Source of the DNA: Hansfordia pulvinata
Lineage: Eukaryota; Ascomycota; Sordariomycetes; Xylariales
Direction: 5' to 3'
Length of the DNA: 64,000 nucleotides
Assembly: GCA_006538405.1 (NCBI GenBank)
Contig: BJKQ01000006.1
Span: 2,255,001 to 2,319,000, forward strand
The notes beneath the pieces were generated by a model. It was not told the DNA's origin. It saw only the letters and a list, made by a program, of their open reading frames with translations, and did no database searches. The position numbers were made by a program, and so were the translations under genes. This document shows positions 1 to 12,600 of this stretch, one piece after another. The stretch's first letter is position 1. Each line of letters starts with the position of its first letter.

Positions 1-923
1 AGCCTTCTTGAACTCGGAAGCCTCGATCAGGATCATGTGGCCGGTGGGGGCGATGCCCATCTCCTGGAAGGCTCTCTTGCTGTCGGCAATAGCCTCGTCG
101 ACCTTGACGAGGGGGTAGCTGCCGTGAGCAATGGCGTGCTTGTGCAGGATCTCGTCCTCCGGGTGGAAGTAGAAGACGGACCCCTTGTCCTGCTTGCCCT
201 TCTTCGGGCGGCGCTCTTCGGTCAGAACCGACTCGATCTCAGTGTACGTCTTGGACAGCAGCAGGTAGTGGGTGAACTCGTAGGGCTCCTTGTCCTCGAC
301 GGCGGCCTCGATCTCGTCGACCAGCATGGTGTACATGGGGGGCGCAATCTCGACGGGGACGTTGATGAGGCGCTCGGCCATGACGAGGGCAACCTGCTTG
401 CCGGAGCCCAGCAGCTCGGGCACGACCGACGCCAGGGCCTCGCTCTCGCGGGCGCGCCCGGCCAGGTACTGGGTCAGGTCGGCGACGGGCTTCTTGTCGC
501 GGTGCTCGTGCAGGTTGAGGGCGGTCATGAGGGCGTAGGGGTCGGTCTCCTTGCCGTCGACCTTGACCGTCGAGCCGATGGTGGGCTGGGACAGGATGAC
601 GTCGGCCAGGCCGGACATGTCGAGCAGCTGGGCGTCGACATCAAGCAGCTGGCGCACCAAGGCCTTGGTGCCGTGGAAGTCGATGTCGGCTTCAAAGTTG
701 AACCACTCAAAGTCGACGTCGACAATGTCGAAGTTCTGAGGCCCCGGCGGCGGTCAGCCCCGTGCACCGCGCGAACGAGTAATGGCAGCCGGCTTGCGGC
801 GCGACGGCGGCGTGAGGGAGGGGAGCTGCTTACATCGTCATCGCCCGAGTCGTCGCCGTCCGTCTGCATGCGGTCACCGGCGGCTGCCGACCCGTCGGCC
901 TCTCTCGCTCTCTTCTTGGGCAT
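1..923 (-). CDS. BCP1: BCP1/BCCIP family nuclear export and ribosome-biogenesis protein (3'-partial)
   Basis: Join complement(<1..735, 834..923); the gene runs off the left edge in frame. Exon 1 encodes 30 residues, starting MPKKRAREADG and ending in an acidic stretch (GDDSGDDD). It is followed by a GTAAGC donor and a CTCAG acceptor at phase 0. Exon 2 opens NFDIVDVDFEWFNFEADIDF and continues with the block HGTKALVRQLLDVDAQLLDM, which I recognise as the conserved BCCIP/BCP1 core. Family members act in the nucleus: yeast Bcp1 is needed for nuclear export of the lipid kinase Mss4 and acts as chaperone for ribosomal protein Rpl23. About 275 residues are visible against a usual length near 290-300, so only the C-terminus is missing. 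It is divergent from GUA1, with 719 bp between the start codons. The family assignment is from recall of the conserved core, not a search. Confidence 0.88.
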
Positions 924-1642
924 TGTGGCTGGGGCGGCTTGGGGGGGGGGGGGGGGGGGGGTAGGTGTGCGATTGGGAGGGTCTGTGTCTGGCCGGGCCG
1001 AGCAGAGTCTGACAAGGTGCAGCCGTCTTGCCCCGTTGCCGAGCGTTGCTGGTCTCCTTTAGCAGCCCGGGAGTGAATTGGATCCAACCCAACCTTGCGG
1101 GGAGCGGGGAGCGGGACGTGGGAAGCCTTCCAATGGCCCCTCCGCCACGCCGCGATGTGCTCAGCGACGGTCGCCCCGGGGAAACCTGCAGCTGCTGGTA
1201 AGGTCCCGAGATCTGCACTGAAGTTTAGATATCACAGTGGACTGAGTCCCTGTAGCCAGCAGTCGTCAGCGGTTGGGATCTGCTAGAATGGGCGCCTAAT
1301 AACTTGAGGTAGTCGGTACATCTCAAGCGTCGAATGCCTTGGATCAGGCCCGCCAGAATTTTTCCCGCCACGCGCCCGCCGCTGCCCCTCACTAAGCGCA
1401 ATCGAGTCATAGCGCGTCTTGAAATTCTCTTATCGCCTGCGCTCGTCTCCCCGATAAGGCTCTGCTCGCCTTCATCAGCGTGGCCGACCCCTCCACCCCT
1501 CCATCAATTCTGAGAAATCTCGGGGACTGGCTATCCCCGTTGCCCACTTGTTGTGAATAGCTTCGTTTTCATCTCTTGCCCCGTGACATCGACGACTTCC
1601 TTTTCGCATTCCAGCTCGTCCATCCACAACCCCGCGCCCAAG
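924..1642. promoter_or_regulatory. Shared intergenic promoter region, BCP1-GUA1
   Basis: The two genes are head-to-head, so this 719-bp interval must hold both promoters. It starts with a G21 homopolymer at 941-961, only 18 bp upstream of the BCP1 start codon. That tract is C21 on the BCP1 sense strand, within its likely 5' leader. I saw no convincing TATA box. Pyrimidine-rich sequence lies just before the GUA1 start. Confidence 0.5.
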
Positions 1643-3854
1643 ATGACGACCGCCTTCGAGCAGGCCGAGGCGCCTCACCAGACCTTCGACACCATCCTTG
1701 TGCTCGTGAGTCTCTCCAGTGCTTTGCTCGCGTAATTGCGCTCCAGCCTTTTCCCCGGCCCACTAGTAACCGCTGGGCTGGTGACTGCTGCTTTTGCGAG
1801 ATATTCTCTGCGTCTTGTCTCCTTGCTAGTTGTACAATCGCATTCTCGTTCCATGAATATACCCCAATTTCTGACAGCCCGCCAACAGGACTTCGGGTTA
1901 GTAACTGCCCGCGAAGAGTCCTGAGCCGGAATGGCCACTGACCCCAAGATCAGCTCTCAGTACACCCATCTCATCACCAGACGCCTGCGCGAGCTCAATG
2001 TCTACTCTGAGATGCTGCCATGTATGATCCACCCCTGTGCTGTGCTCTCCGTCTGCCTCTCGCATGGTAACTAAACAGCGAGCCAGGCACTCAGAAGCTT
2101 GCCGACCTCAAGTTCAAGCCCAAGGGCGTCATCCTCTCCGGCGGCCCCTACTCGGTTTACGAGGATGGCGCCCCCCACGTAGACCCGGCCTACTTCGACC
2201 TCGGCGTCCCGATTCTCGGCATCTGCTACGGCCTGCAGGAGCTCGCCTGGAGGCTGGGCAAGGAGAACGTAGTGGCTGGCGAGCACCGTGAGTACGGCCA
2301 CGCCGATCTCGTCGCCCAGAAGCACGACGGCCATGTCGACCGTCTCTTCCAGGACCTCGAGGCGACCACCCGGGTCTGGATGTCGCACGGAGACAAGCTG
2401 AGCCAGCTGCCCCCCGGCTTCGTCGTCATTGCCACCACGCAGAACTCACCCTACGCCGGCATTGCCCACTCTGAGAAGCCCATCTACGGCATTCAGTTCC
2501 ACCCCGAGGTCACCCACACTGACGAGGGTACCAAGCTGCTCGGCAACTTTGCCGTCAAGATCTGCGGTGCTCAGCAGAACTGGACCATGGCCAACTTCAT
2601 CGACCAGGAGATAACTCGCATCAGGAACCTGGTCGGTGACAAGGCGCAGGTCATCGGTGCTGTTAGCGGAGGCGTTGACTCGACCGTGGCTGCTGCTCTG
2701 ATGAAGGAGGCTATCGGCGACCGTTTCCACGCCGTCCTGGTCGACCAGGGTGTCATGCGCCTGAACGAGTGTGCCGAGGTCAAGCAGACTCTTGGTCAGC
2801 ACTTGGGCATCAACCTTACCGTTGTCGACGCTTCCGAGAAGTTCCTCAGCGGCCTGAAGGGAGTCACCGAGCCCGAGCAGAAGCGCAAGTTCATCGGCGG
2901 AACGTTCATCGAGATCTTTGAGCAGGAGGCTCTGCGCATCGAGAAGGAGGCGGAGAACTCTCCCAACGCCGGCAAGGTCGAGTGGTTCCTCCAGGGCACT
3001 CTGTACCCGGTAAGTTGCCTATGGATCCTATTCAGCAGTCTTCAAGGACCGTCGAAACCCGCAACATACTGACCCCGAGCCCACAGGATGTTATTGAATC
3101 TATTTCTTTCAAGGGTCCCAGCGCCACCATCAAGGTAAGATCCCTGACAGTTTTGACCTGAACTCGGACTGACCAGCCAGACTCACCACAACGTCGGTGG
3201 CCTGCCGCAACGCATGATGGACGGCCAAGGCCTCAAGCTCATCGAGCCCCTGAGAGAGCTCTTCAAGGACGAGGTCAGAGACCTCGGGCGCAAGCTGGGG
3301 ATCCACGAGGACCTGGTCATGCGCCACCCTTTCCCTGGCCCTGGTGCAAGTTTCCTTTCCCCATGCCCTGTCTTCGCATGCTGACCCCCGAACAGATCGC
3401 CATCCGCATCCTGGGCGAGGTGACCCCCGAGCGCGTCGATTGGGCCAGAAAGGCCGACCACATCTACATCAGCGAGATTAAGGCCGCCGGCTTCTACAAC
3501 CAGATCTCGCAGGCGTACGCTGCCCTCGACCCCAGCCGCGCCGTCGGCGTCATGGTAAGTCGGGACCCCGCGCAACGTTCCGCCGCGCAACGTTCCTCCC
3601 CCCCCCCCCCCCCGCGTAGTGTGAGATTGAGTTGTTAACGATGGCAAACACAACAGGGCGACAAGAGGGTCTACCAGCACATCATCATCCTCCGTGCCGT
3701 CGTGACGACCGACTTCATGACGGCGAACATCTTCCGCTTCCCCTGGGACCTGCTGGAGAAGATCTCGACCCGCATCATCAACGAGGTCGACGGCATCTGC
3801 CGCGTCGTGTACGACCTGTCCAGCAAGCCCCCGGGAACCATTGAGCTGGAGTAA
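1643..3854 (+). CDS. GUA1: GMP synthase (glutamine-hydrolysing)
   Basis: Join(1643..1705,1889..1896,1954..2021,2087..3009,3087..3134,3181..3345,3396..3554,3657..3854), 543 aa, matching the family length. It converts XMP, ATP and glutamine to GMP in the cytosol, the last step of de novo guanine nucleotide synthesis. The N-terminal class I glutamine amidotransferase opens LVLDFGSQYTHLI, with nucleophile Cys in GICYGLQ and the His-Glu pair in FHPEVTH. The ATP-pyrophosphatase domain follows, with P-loop [10 protein letters not shown]. The C-terminal dimerisation domain ends KPPGTIELE. The DFG of the first motif is encoded by an 8-nt exon (GACTTCGG). The intron at 3346-3395 is GC-AG (donor GGT|GCAAGT), because only that join keeps HPFPGPG-IAIRI in frame. 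Intron 7 contains a C16 run. Frame is continuous through all joins. Confidence 0.96.
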
Positions 3855-6800
3855 GCAGCAAGTGGCGGGGGCTTCAAGTCGTGATACGCGGGAGGCGGTG
3901 CCTGCAGGACATGAATGAGAGGGCAGGCGATGTGGCCGGGCGAATGGTGCGGACCTGCGCGGCCTGCTTCTGAAGGCTGTGGAGCGCTTCAGGGCGGAAG
4001 CATACAAATAGATGGACATGGGAAGACGTGGCTCAAGGCGCCCTGTGAGACTGGCAGATGGGAGATCCTAGATGAAGAAATCAACGGAACTGGATTGGGT
4101 AATGGAGCTCGAGCACCAAGTGTAGGCATCATTGGGCTAGAAGATGCAGCAGAGAAACAAGGCGCGGAAAAGTCACGGGAGATAGGACATGGGGGGTAAA
4201 CTGGGCACGGCTGCATTAGACAGGAAAACAAGAGACAACATTTTCTGACGTTACGGCTCTCGGTACCAATCGGTTCTTTGCGTTTTGGCTGTTGCTCCTT
4301 TATTAGATTGCCTACCTTCGTACTGGCACCAAACATGCTACCAACCGGCGTGACTCTCACGCTCATGTTGGCTTGTCCGTGAATGCCGTCGCCAACACGC
4401 ACGCGTGATCAAGAACGATCTCCATCTCCATAGCGTGAACGTAGCAACGGCGCCCCTACCTATTATCACTGATGGATTGGAAATCATGCCTACCTTCGTT
4501 ACCACACATGGCGTCCTTGCCCGCCCCCGCGTTGGCCCCGGATGGATCCAGAAGCCACGGACGCGGTGGGGGGGGGGGCTCTACTGTCATTAAAAAACCT
4601 GCAATTACCCTTGGTTCAAACCCGTGATCTACTCCATGAGCGTACGGGCCAGCCGACGGTTGCATCTCGTGGAACACCAGCGCCTCGCCGGGCTTGTTCC
4701 GGGTGCTGCGCTGGGTGTTGGGCGTTGGTTGCAACGAGGTCAAGGCGGCGGAGGACGGGGCTCATATTTTTGGCGAGTTGGTTGGCCGTTATTCGCACGA
4801 GTTGGCTGTTGTGTGTGTGTGTGTGTGTGTGTTGCTCATCGGGCCGGCTCCTTGCTAACATCTCTTGGGCAGATCACATCAAACCCGAAGCAGAGCAGAG
4901 CAAACGACCCGGGGAGCACGCTGCTGCTCACCCACGTGGGCCCGGCCACAGCTGTCCCGATTTCGCATACCGGTGCCTACGAGAGTGTGCTCCCCAGGCG
5001 AGCCGGCGCGTTCACCCCCCACCCCCCCCCCCCCCCCCCCCCCCCCCGGCCGGGAGGGCGGGGTGATGATGGAGATGTTGTTGGTGATGGCGGGGGCCCC
5101 CGGCTGGCGGTGAACGTCCAACCCTCGCGTGGCCAACTGCGCTCGAGAAAAAAAAAAAGGACGACAGCGCTGGCTGCCGCTCTCCTCTTATGGATCTCTG
5201 TTCGCATACGAGACGCTCAAGGGGGGAGAGCGGGTGTTTGCAAAGGGGGTGAGGCCTTGTGTGAGGCGAGGCCTGTGCTCGCGAAGGGCGGCTTTTTTTT
5301 CGAAGGCGGTAGCTGGCGTGCATCACGAGAGAAGGGCAGACAAAGGGGGAAGAGAGTACTCGCGCCGACCCCCCGGTTCGATCTGTCGTCCGTCTCGGCC
5401 CCCTCCGCCTTCGTATTGACGCAGTGACAGTCTTCTGACATGCCAACATCATCACCTCAACCGAGCCCCCCCCCCCCCTTTCCTTTACAGCCCCTGCATC
5501 CCATCCCGCCCTGACCCAGCCCGTCCCCAGCCCAGGTCGTGTCACGGTACTGTCGTCATCGGAGGAGGGGAGTCGAGGGGGTAATTTGTGACTGGGGGAG
5601 CTAATGAAGAGATACTTGGGGATGTTCACAGCTGCTGGCTGAGAGATGCCGGGACGACGCGGTTGTACGACCAGGCGTGGCGTTTCTATTCATCATCTTC
5701 TTCTTCTTGTTCCTCTTCTTTCGATATAGGAACCCCGGCGCTGCAAAGTCGTCAAGACGCACGCCGCAGTCTGCGTGGGTTTTCTCTTCTCTCGCCCGTG
5801 CCTCGCTGCTCGCCGGTCTGGACCGCGGGGCGAGAGCGGGAGAGAGGGGGCCGGAGACGATGGAGCGCGTCGCAGCGCCTACGACTACCTCATCTATATC
5901 ACCTACATACCTCATGCAGCAGCATCCCCCAACCGGGGTGCGGCGTTACGGTCCCCGTCTGCGGGGCCATCTATCGCTGCAGGCCTTCATCAATCCGCGG
6001 GTGCATTTATTACTTGCTAATAATTCAGCAATCGCTGGCGCGGGGAGGGGGGCTCTGCGGGCGTGGAGTTGACATTCAGCCGCCATCCCTTCGCAACGCG
6101 CCTATCCATGCGGTACACGTACTCGTACATCATGGAAAAGGTTACGTGTCTTGGGTACCTTAGTTATGAGGTATTCAAGAGATACTCCGCGGATGCACCG
6201 TGTACGAGTTCCAGCCCGTCAGCTGGTGGCTGTAATGGGGGAAAACGCCATGATTAATTTCTGGCACGAACACCGGTTCGGGTGCGGGTGCCTCTTCTTC
6301 TTCTTCGTTTCTGTCTTCCTTTTCTCGTCGGCTACCTCGGTAGCCCGAGCGCGGCGAGCGAGCGACGGGGCCATCCGAGGTGCTAGCCACTTTGACTAAT
6401 GACTGCTGCGTGGCGTCGCGCGAGAGGTACAGAAAAGCGAAGAGAGGGGGGAGAAGAGGCCACCACGATGGTGAAGCCCGAGGTGACGCGGTGAGCTGTG
6501 TTTCCGTGTCCGAGTACTCGTACTCCATCTGGTGACTCGGCTTCGTTTCCCACCACCATCTCTTTGAGAGGTATTCACTTCCACATCTGATGAGAAGAAT
6601 ATCGCGATCCGGTCCTCACGCCACGCGGAGCCCACCTTCTGCCCCGGAACCGCACGGCTGATACACGTCGCGCGAGCAGCCGAGCCGCCGCGGGCGTGGC
6701 AGTAATAAGCTAGCAAGCCGTGAGAGACGCCGGAAGCTGGCCAATGATTACTCGGCTCGAGTATCGTACCCGCGAAACCACCCGGGATCCCAGGAATACA

Positions 6801-8589
6801 GAACCCATCGCGCTGACGCCCGGGCTGGGCAATGTTGTCGGATCGAGGCTAGCCGTGCTGACGGGGGCGGGCTGAGCAGGTCTCCCTCTCTCCTTTTGTC
6901 TGTTTATTTTGAGATGAACCCTGTTATTCATGGTTCTCCTTATAGGTCTCGAGTCTCACTGAATGAGAAGGTGTAAGCAGACACGAGCACCGCCACAAAA
7001 CACGGGAAAAAGAAGGGAAAGGAAAAAAACACCATCCGAGAGCGAAAAGTACGAGTATACACTCGCTCGTCCAGTCTCCCACACCGCGAATTCTTCATGC
7101 CATGGCGGTGGCGTTGCGGCTGAGAAAAAAAAAAAGTGTCAAAGCAGAGGTAGTACCTAATCTTGTCGCTATTCTTTTCACGCCACCCTCCCCGGGGCCG
7201 AAACGGCCCAAAAGACGACCAGGTGTGAAAAGTAAAAGGAGGTACTCGTACCTTGGGTAAGGTACGCGCGCACCGGCACGATTGAACAGCCCGCTCGTAC
7301 GAGTATCTGATTGAAAAACCGGAACACAAAGGAAGCCAGCAGCCTCGGATCCATTTGGACCTGGTACTCGAAACCACTCAAATGGCGCCGCGCGGGCGTT
7401 CATGACTCAAAGGCGTGTTGCTGTTCCCTGGAATGGACGGGCGGCGGCTAAGGTTCAATTGCCCGGCTGCTGCGGCTCTCTGCACTCACCCCCATCCCCA
7501 CCCCCCTTTTCTTCAAGTCTCGGGCTCCCACCACCCTACCTACTCGTACCTACGAGCACCAACTTGTTCACAGGACCCCTTGTCCTGCCCTGCGAGTACT
7601 CACTCGCTCAGCAGAGCCTTCCCGCCTTCCCTGCCAGGCCCTGCCCTGCCCTGCCCTGCCCTGCCCGGCTCGCTCTGGCAAGTGGTGCCGGGGAGGCGGG
7701 CTCGGCGCTGCGCCCGCTCCGCCACAGGGGTTCGTTCATCCGTTCCTGTGTCCTACCCGGCGTACGCGTACCTGACGAGTAGGTACCTGGGTTCCTAACA
7801 AGTGTGTACGCTAACGCTAGTAACAATAAGAGGGGTAACCAGTATGGGGCACCAACTAAAAACGGGTTCGTTGTGCCTTGCCCCGCGATGATGTGGGGTC
7901 AAGCCCGGAAGAGGCGGTCACGCGAGCGAGCGAGTGCTTGCACAAAGGCCGGTCCCTCGACCACAAGATAAAGACTGTCGGTACGGGAGCGAACGAGCTG
8001 GAACCTGTCAAGGGCTACAGCGACAAGCGGAAGGGTAGGCAAGGAAACAAGACGGGCACGATGCGAGCTTCCCGGGAGCCAGGCAACGACTTGTATTCAT
8101 TAAGCGGCACGATGCAATGTGATATATCACGGGTGGGTATCTGGACTAGCAACGCTCTCGAAACAGCAGGCTGGCCAAGGCTCGCTCAACTCCAAGCCGG
8201 CGCCCACTGTCGCGGGGATAATACAACAAAGGGACAGAAATCAACCGCATCATACTCCCCTTCCAAAACGGCTCCTGGCTGTGCCGTGCCGTGCTTTTCC
8301 CTCATCGATTGAACTCCAGTAGATGAAAATCAGAGACAAGAATAGAATAGAAACCGTTCGCTCCCGTTCCCATTAAACACAAGACAAGATTATCCCCGCT
8401 GTGAAACATAGGAAAGAAACCCCGAAAATGCAAACTCCGGCATTCAACCGCCATGATCATCCAAAAGCATGCTTGCTTGCCATGGATGGATATCTTCAAG
8501 CCCAAATCGAGCCAGATCGGGTCGAGACAAAGCGATGGCAGATGCCCCCCCGACCGTCAGTTTTCGCCATAATTCATCCATGATCGTCA
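3855..8589. other. Gene-free, repeat-rich intergenic region
   Basis: No protein-like reading frame was found on either strand in 4.7 kb. Contents seen: a (GT)n tract near 4811-4831, C26 at 5022-5047, C13 at 5466-5478, CTT/CTTC tracts near 5697-5725 and 6294-6310, and (CCCTG)n near 7641-7665. At least six TACGAGTA/TACTCGTA octamers lie between 6119 and 7550. Stretches here are open in several frames only because they are GC-rich or repetitive. Confidence 0.6.
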
Positions 8590-9665
8590 TCATCGCACAC
8601 GCTCGACGGAAAGGCGCAAATAGTCCTGTGGCGGATATCGGGTGGCGCCGAATGCCTCGCGGGTTTCGGGGCCCAGATCCAGGTCGCGAGGCAGGGCCTG
8701 CAAGGGCTGGCCGAAGGGCGTTGACCCCTCGGAGACGGGCGTGTCGACGGGCGTCAGTTGCAGGCCGAGGCCGATGATGGCGCTGCCCTCGCTCTTGGAC
8801 TTGAAGTGCTGCTTGGAAAGATCCTTGCCGGCGGTGCCTCGGCTGAGGTGGCTGCCACCCGTCGTGTCGACCGGAGAGACGAGGTCGTCGACATCCTCGT
8901 CGAGCATCTCCCGGCGGGCCAGCTCAATGTCGTGACGGGCCTGCTTGATGTGCTTGGGGCTCCACAGCGGCATGATGCGGTAGTCCATGCTCTCCATGAT
9001 GCAGCGCTCGGTGAAGTTGAGCTGGGCGGGGGACCAGATGGCACCGCCCCAGACGGAGCAGAAGTGGCGTGTGGGCTCGTAGGCGTCGTCCACAAACTTG
9101 GAGGCAATGACGAGAGCGGCCAACACAATGACCTCTGGCTGCACGGCATCGATGTGCTGCTCGGGGGTGCCGGTGCCGTGCAGCGTGTGGCGCTTGTGCG
9201 AGGGTGCCGACGCCAACGGAAAGGCCAGGCGCCAGCTGAGAGAGAAGTTGGACTTGAGCGAGTCGAGGATGCAGACAGCAAGCGCAATCGTGTCCAGGGG
9301 GAGCCGCGCGCGAGCGAGCATGTCCTGAATCACGGTGAAGGAGGCCCCCATGAAGGAAGCCCCGGGGGGCAGCATACGTTCGAGATGAGTGGCGGGACCT
9401 GCCGGCGAAGACTGTGTTAGCAGGGGCCTCGCACTCGCGCGAGACGAACTGGAAGGGCTGGATTCAACTCACCTAGATATTCAATGCTAAGGCAGTCTTG
9501 ACTGTCAGGGGCGTGGCGAGGGCTCTCGGGCGCGGCAGACGAAGTGCGGGAGGACGGTGGCGGCGTGGGCAGGTTGGACAAGGGCTTGTAAAACTTGCGG
9601 AAGTACGCGTCTTCAAACTCGAAGTTGTCGGCCTCGCTCGACGCAAACCTCTTGCTGTGGCCCAT
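8590..9665 (-). CDS. PCL-like (Pho85-type) cyclin
   Basis: Join complement(8590..9398, 9473..9665), 333 aa. Exon 1 (64 codons) begins MGHSKRFASSEADNF; an in-frame ATG at 9665 was chosen over one at 9698 because the longer start adds only 11 residues. The single intron has a GTGAGT donor and GGCAG acceptor at phase 1. Exon 2 carries a cyclin box: ALVIASKFVDDAYEPTRHF, then WSPAQLNFTERCIMESMDYRI, which is the usual spacing of helices 3-5. This box type is closest in my reading to fungal PCL/Pas1 cyclins that activate Pho85/Pef1-class CDKs. The subtype is inferred; the cyclin fold is well supported. The C-terminal 120 residues are low in recognisable motifs and Ser/Asp/Pro-rich, as expected for a turnover-regulated tail. 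Confidence 0.82.
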
Positions 9666-12600
9666 TTTGGAGTAGGTAGCCAGCAGGCAAGCAGGCAATT
9701 AAGGAATAGAGTAGATTATTACTGTCAATAGTCTGACTGGATCTCAACGCCTGCGTTTTCGTCGACTTGGTTCTGAGGTTGGTGTACTTCTTCGTCCTCC
9801 TCGTCACTTCTTTGTCGTTCTTCTCTTCTTGTTCTTTTTGGTTTTTTTTGTTGGATTTACGCTGGTGGTGGAATTACACGGCCGCTCTTCCGGGGATGGA
9901 TGTCCACTCAGGGCTCCCAGTAATCATGTCGTGAGGCGGAAATGTAGGCAACGCTCATGGCTCATCCAGCAGGCATGTGAAAGAGGACAGGTCTCAAGGG
10001 TGGTATAGCCCGAGGGGAGTGGGCGTGTAGGCGTATGTATGTTGGTGATGCGAGCAAACAGCAGACAGACAGCCAAACGATTGGATCACGCGACAGGGCA
10101 CGCGAGAGCGAGGGTGAGCCGAGGCGAGTCGAGTCGAGTCGAGGGGTGTGCCGGGCGAGGATCGACAGGTGACGTACATGGGATACAATAAGGGGGACGA
10201 TCTCGAGAGGGAGGCCTGGTCCTTATTATATAGACTGGGGAGGGCCAAGAACTAAGAAACTGGGGAGGGTCGCGGTGTGGTGGGTGGAAGTACGGGTATC
10301 CACTGGAAGTGCAAGAGCGAGCCCGAGCCTGAGCAGGAGCAGGGCGGTACGAGTACCGTACCTGGCCCCATCAACATCCACTCATCAACCAAGCGTGCCA
10401 AGGTACGGAGTTACAAAGGATTAGTGGTATGGGAGAGGTACATCCATGGACGTAGCACCTCAAGGCGTCCACTGCGAGGCAGGCAAGTACGGTCTCGTAC
10501 CTATCCATTTAATTGCTTGAGGGCCGAACACGAGCCAGGAGGGGCAGGCACCGGCTTGGCCTGGCTTGGGTGCTTCAGTGGTTCGGCGGCCTTTTGTGCA
10601 CGATGGAAATACGAGCCGTGCTTGATGTTCCTCTGCGTGGTTCATCGATAATGACATGATGGATCAGCCGCAGGAAAAGCATCCGTGGATGCCTGCCTGT
10701 CGAGGCATGTCTGAGATACCTCAACCGTAGAACCGTAATGCATTATTCAGGTCAGCCTGCCGTTGTCGTTGTCCCATTGTTAATGTGGGTAGGTGTGCTG
10801 CCGCCCCTGGACCAACTGCAGAACTCGACTCATCAATGCAGCTTGAGCAACCGGCGGCGGACAAGCCGACGTCCAGACCAGTCCAGTCGGGCGGGCCAGG
10901 TCACCCTGCAGCCTGCGTGCCCTGTCAGGCCATACGAAGGCCCTGTGAAGCGACCTGAGGTCCCTGAAGCCGGGGCACATCTCATCGTGGCACGAGTGTG
11001 CCTGTGCATTGAATCCTGTAGAGAACACCACATGCAGCTGTCCACCAGGTACTCGTGCCATCTGCAGGCGTAGTGCTCGAACGGACGGTAGGTCTGGTAG
11101 GTACCTTACCGTGGAAGGTAGGTAGGTACATAGGTACCTGTCCAGTGCCATCCATCCATGGATCGGGGGTCGCCCCGACCTCCACCCTCCCTCCCAGGAG
11201 TGCTGTCGGGTCCCCGTTAGGCAGCCAGGGAGCCCCATCTCCACTGCCCTGGCCACCACCAAACTCTGAAAGGCATTGCTCGTAAGAGTGAGGTACCCCC
11301 TCGAATTGTGCACAACGCCACAGCACAACTGCACCAAACACGGCACTGGAAACACGGAATCCGATCCCATTTCCACCCTTCCACACCTTCCCACCCCTCA
11401 CGCCGCCCTCCAAGATGGCTGTTTCCGTGCCGCCCGCCCTGTTTTATGAACTCGCACGTCTCCCGCACCGTCATCCCCAGCCACTGACTCCGCGACAAGT
11501 CTCCCCTTTCGGGTCCCACGCCCAGCCGCCTCTGGCTTCACGAGCATGGCGCCTCCGAGTCCAAGCACGCCAACTTCAGCCGCCAGCTAACTAGAGCAGA
11601 GCGCACGGAGCGGTAAACCGGCGGGGCTGTGTGGTACTCGTACGAGCAACCGCAACCATCGAGCCGGGTGGCGCCACCATTACGGAGTTCTCGTACCCAC
11701 CCGCCAGAAGCCCACGAGCAACATGGCAAGAGGGTTGCTGCGAAACGGCAGCCTTGCCGAGACGTATGCGCCCCTCTAAATCGGGATCCTGTGGCTAGGG
11801 TAAGCCTGCCTAGTTTCCAGGAGTCGGCATCCTGTTTCTATCTATCGATCCCACCGCCGAGCAACACGGACTCCCGCGGCGGCTCACGAGTACGGGTTGG
11901 GCGACGGTGGGTGCTGCTTGGCTCGCCGGGCTGAATACCGGCCTTTTTATGTACTCTCGCGGCCGATGCTTCCTCTGCGCAGTGGTACTCGTACGAGTAC
12001 GCACGCCGCGATGGTTGGTTCGCCGACGCACGGTCAGTCGAGTAAACAAAGCCATCCCGTCGAACCCGTCGAAGGCCATTCTCGGCATCCGTGGATCACC
12101 CTTCTCGAACAACCTCGATTGTCGTCATCGCTTTTGAGACGGGATCCGATGGGAGACAGGCATCGAAGGCTTCCTTTGAGACAATGAAGGCCTCTTGCAG
12201 AGACAAAACGAGACAGAACGCCACTTTCAACTGACACACAAAGGCCTTTATCTCCTTCCCCTTCTCTCGCAACGACGGTTTCCCCTCTCCTGCTGCCGGC
12301 AATGCACCCTGCCACTGGTTGGATGTCATCATCGGCACCATTGTGACAATCGAGTGCCCCCTGAGGCACCAGAGGGCGGCAACACATGCATCATCCTGTC
12401 TCGGAGATTTACGAAGAGGCATTGAGGACCAGGAAGAACCCCGGGAGAACCGACCTCGTACGTTCGTTCTGTTCGGACGCAGGTGCCGTGCCCAGAGTGG
12501 CTGGGGCGGTGCTTACATGGGGGGGTTGTTACTGGGGACACGGGGCCGCAGGGCTCCGCAGCCGCCGCAGCTCTCGTCGTTTTCGGCGGCGCTTGCCTGA

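Noticed and set aside
4605..4660. tRNA-like T-arm string GGTTCAAACC
   Set aside because: No matching acceptor, D-arm or anticodon stem could be folded on either strand.
4624..5427. 267-codon plus frame
   Set aside because: Kept open by GT, C and A repeats; no domain.
9666..9698. Upstream in-frame ATG of the PCL-like cyclin at 9698
   Set aside because: Adds 11 residues with no conservation that I can judge; the 9665 start was preferred, though both are possible.
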